From assembly GCA_030064955.1 (NCBI GenBank), contig JASJDW010000015.1, forward strand, positions 1 to 37,309: 37,309 nucleotides of DNA. Direction: 5' to 3'. The translations under genes were made by a program, and so were the position numbers. The first letter of the stretch is position 1. The number at the start of each line of letters is the position of its first letter. The notes beneath the pieces are model-generated. The model saw only the letters and a list, made by a program, of their open reading frames with translations. It searched no databases and had not been told where the DNA came from. Below, one piece after another: positions 35,647-37,309 of the stretch. This DNA is from Crocosphaera sp. Its GTDB lineage: Bacteria; Cyanobacteriota; Cyanobacteriia; Cyanobacteriales; Microcystaceae.

Positions 35647-37083
35647 ATGACTAAACAAACAATAAACAAAGGAGATATTCTCATTGCTGACAATCAAGTT
35701 GAAAGTTTAAGATTATTATCTAAAATTCTTGAAAAAGAAGGGTATAAAGTTAGACAAGCTATCGATGGAGAAATGGTTCTAATTGCAGTAGATACAAAGA
35801 TTCCAGATTTAATTTTATTGGGAGTGAATCTGGATACAGTAGATGGGTATCAAATCTGTCAACAATTGAAAAAACAGGAAAAGACCGAAAATATTCCTAT
35901 TATATTTTTAAACGATTTCGATCACTTTTCAGATAAAATAAAAGCGTTTAAATCAGGAGGAATTGATTATCTGCTCAAGCCTTATCAACAACAGGAATTA
36001 TTGGTTAGAATAGAAAATCATCTGGAAGTTGGTTTAAAAATAGAACAATTAAAACAAACGAACAAAAACTTAGAAAAGAAACTAAAATTCATAGAAATTT
36101 CTCAACAATTCCAACAACAAATCCCCCTGGAATCTCACTTATTATACGAAGCGATCGCTGTTACGAATAATAGTATTATAATTACAGATGCAACCGCTTC
36201 TGATTATCCTATTGTCTATGTTAATCCAGGATTTGAAGCAATGACAGGCTATTCCTTTGAAGAAGTGGCTGGAAAAAATTGCCGTTTCTTACAAGGAAGC
36301 GATCGCCAACAACCTCAACTTGAGCAAATACGTCATTGTCTTCACCATGGACAAGCTTGTCATGTTACCCTAAGAAATTATCGGAAAGATGGTTCATTAT
36401 TTTGGAATGAAATATCCTTATCTCCCATTAAAGATGAATCAGATAATATTATTTATTATATAGGTGTACAAACGGATGTTACTGATAAAAAAAGAGCCAA
36501 TGAACAACAAGAAAGATACGAAGCGTCCCTACAAAAAATGAACCGAGAATTACACGAACTCAACCAAAAATTATATCGTTTAGCTAATATGGATGGATTA
36601 ACAGAAGTGGCGAACCGTCGCTGTTTTGATGAAACCTTAGAACAAGAATGGCGACGGTTAAGTCGAGAGAAAAAACCCCTATCTCTCATTTTGGGGGATA
36701 TTGATTACTTTAAACGGTATAATGATAAATATGGACATTTAGGCGGTGATGACTGTTTGAAGAAAGTAGCAGCCGTCATGGCACAAGCCACTTTCCGCCC
36801 TGCTGATCTAGTTGCTCGTTATGGGGGAGAAGAGTTTGCTGTTATCTTACCCAATACCCCCGAAGAAGGAGCAAAAGAAGTCGCTCAAAGAATTTTAGAC
36901 TCCCTTCGCAAATTAAGAATACCTCATCAAGCCTCCGATGTTAAGCCCTATGTCACCATGAGTTTAGGGTTAGGAACGATTACTCCCTGTTTAGACACAG
37001 ACATAACATCCTTTGTAGATCAGGTGGATGAAGCTTTGTTTGAAGCTAAAAAACAAGGACGCGATCGCTTAAAATCTAAGTAA
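35647..37083 (+). CDS. REC-LOV-GGDEF diguanylate cyclase
   Basis: A 478-residue signalling protein. The receiver domain (~10-130) is degenerate: the phospho-acceptor Asp is replaced by Gly59 (LILLGVNLD) and the acidic pair reads DN, although the lysine in LKPY remains. Next comes a PAS domain of LOV type (~170-285) with the flavin-binding signature GKNCRFLQG; Cys212 is the adduct-forming cysteine, and NYRKDGSLFWN and VQTDVTD complete the pattern. A GGDEF domain (~315-475) has the active site GGEEF (393-397) and an inhibitory I-site RPAD (384-387) exactly five residues before it. The protein should make c-di-GMP under blue-light control with product feedback. It probably does not respond to phosphorylation at its own receiver. 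Confidence 0.93.
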   Translation: MTKQTINKGDILIADNQVESLRLLSKILEKEGYKVRQAIDGEMVLIAVDTKIPDLILLGVNLDTVDGYQICQQLKKQEKTENIPIIFLNDFDHFSDKIKAFKSGGIDYLLKPYQQQELLVRIENHLEVGLKIEQLKQTNKNLEKKLKFIEISQQFQQQIPLESHLLYEAIAVTNNSIIITDATASDYPIVYVNPGFEAMTGYSFEEVAGKNCRFLQGSDRQQPQLEQIRHCLHHGQACHVTLRNYRKDGSLFWNEISLSPIKDESDNIIYYIGVQTDVTDKKRANEQQERYEASLQKMNRELHELNQKLYRLANMDGLTEVANRRCFDETLEQEWRRLSREKKPLSLILGDIDYFKRYNDKYGHLGGDDCLKKVAAVMAQATFRPADLVARYGGEEFAVILPNTPEEGAKEVAQRILDSLRKLRIPHQASDVKPYVTMSLGLGTITPCLDTDITSFVDQVDEALFEAKKQGRDRLKSK

Positions 37084-37309
37084 CACAGAATTGCCCCATC
37101 TTCCGAGACCATCCCATTTTGGCAGAAAAAGTATCTTTCGAGTTTGACGGGGAGACGGGGAGATGGGTAGACTCACATCTTGCACCTTCGATAAAACTAG
37201 CTAGTTTGTCAGCTATCAGCTATCAGCTATCAGTTATCAGCTATATTCTTATAACACTGTTCGCGCTTAGCCGAAACTTCGCTCTTCTTTACTGCTGAAA
37301 GCTGAAGGC
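37084..37309. repeat. Terminal spacer with cagctat tandem repeats
   Basis: Tandem cagctat/cagttat words run from about 37208 to 37243, and the window closes with agctgaagg-type sequence. The wording matches the ends of the MITE at 25047-25123, so another copy may be cut by the window edge. No gene is visible here, and no terminator is obvious after the cyclase gene. Confidence 0.55.

Noticed and set aside
1-37309. tRNA and rRNA genes
   Set aside because: Scanning the spacers on both strands by eye gave no cloverleaf T-arm signature or rRNA sequence; a software scan could still find something I missed.

Overview
The window looks like the chromosome of a unicellular, AT-rich cyanobacterium, most plausibly of the Crocosphaera/Cyanothece group. 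The evidence is the HIP1 octamer (gcgatcgc) inside many genes, a psb34 homologue, XisH/XisI, several PEP-CTERM-like proteins, and very AT-rich spacers full of palindromic repeats. The species name is inference; I could not search a database.

Layout. 1-4235: a cluster of 65-bp palindromic GTGGGC repeats, then a 1,213-residue CHAT protease/STAND NTPase/TPR protein whose TPRs are encoded by five nearly identical 120-bp units. 4236-6192: cytochrome P450 and a TetR-type regulator in one transcription unit. 6266-14225: surface and secreted proteins (RTX-like calcium-binding protein, membrane-anchored seven-blade WD40 protein, two PEP-CTERM-type proteins), broken up by an octamer tandem array, two TATAGCA-ended MITE-like elements and a TnpB-only insertion sequence lying against a PEP-CTERM gene that has lost its anchor. 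14328-17196 (minus): a NACHT NTPase translationally coupled to a small protein resembling Ycf35/DUF1257, the best candidate here for an undescribed conflict system. 17309-24699: housekeeping genes (TIGR01777 epimerase, dnaB, BcsA-like glucan synthase with a PilZ domain, sufS, sufD). 24700-25176: more palindromic repeats and a 77-bp MITE with a clean 6-bp target duplication. 25177-29139: xisH-xisI, a TspO-like membrane protein, an 80-residue unknown, and a secreted protein fusing two unrelated nuclease domains. 29531-32744: accA, a structured spacer that may encode an RNA, an SDR reductase, folE, a non-coding IS200/IS605-like element, and psb34 on the minus strand. 33076-37083: a CHASE hybrid histidine kinase followed 6 nt later by a REC-LOV-GGDEF protein, so a likely blue-light-controlled c-di-GMP synthase.

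How the genes fit together. Two STAND/NACHT NTPases about 10 kb apart, a TnpB nuclease, XisH/XisI and dense mobile repeats make the first two thirds resemble an accessory or conflict-gene region inserted among core genes. A light-sensing diguanylate cyclase and a PilZ-bearing glucan synthase occur in the same window, but 13 kb apart, and the PilZ motif is altered, so a direct functional link is only a possibility.
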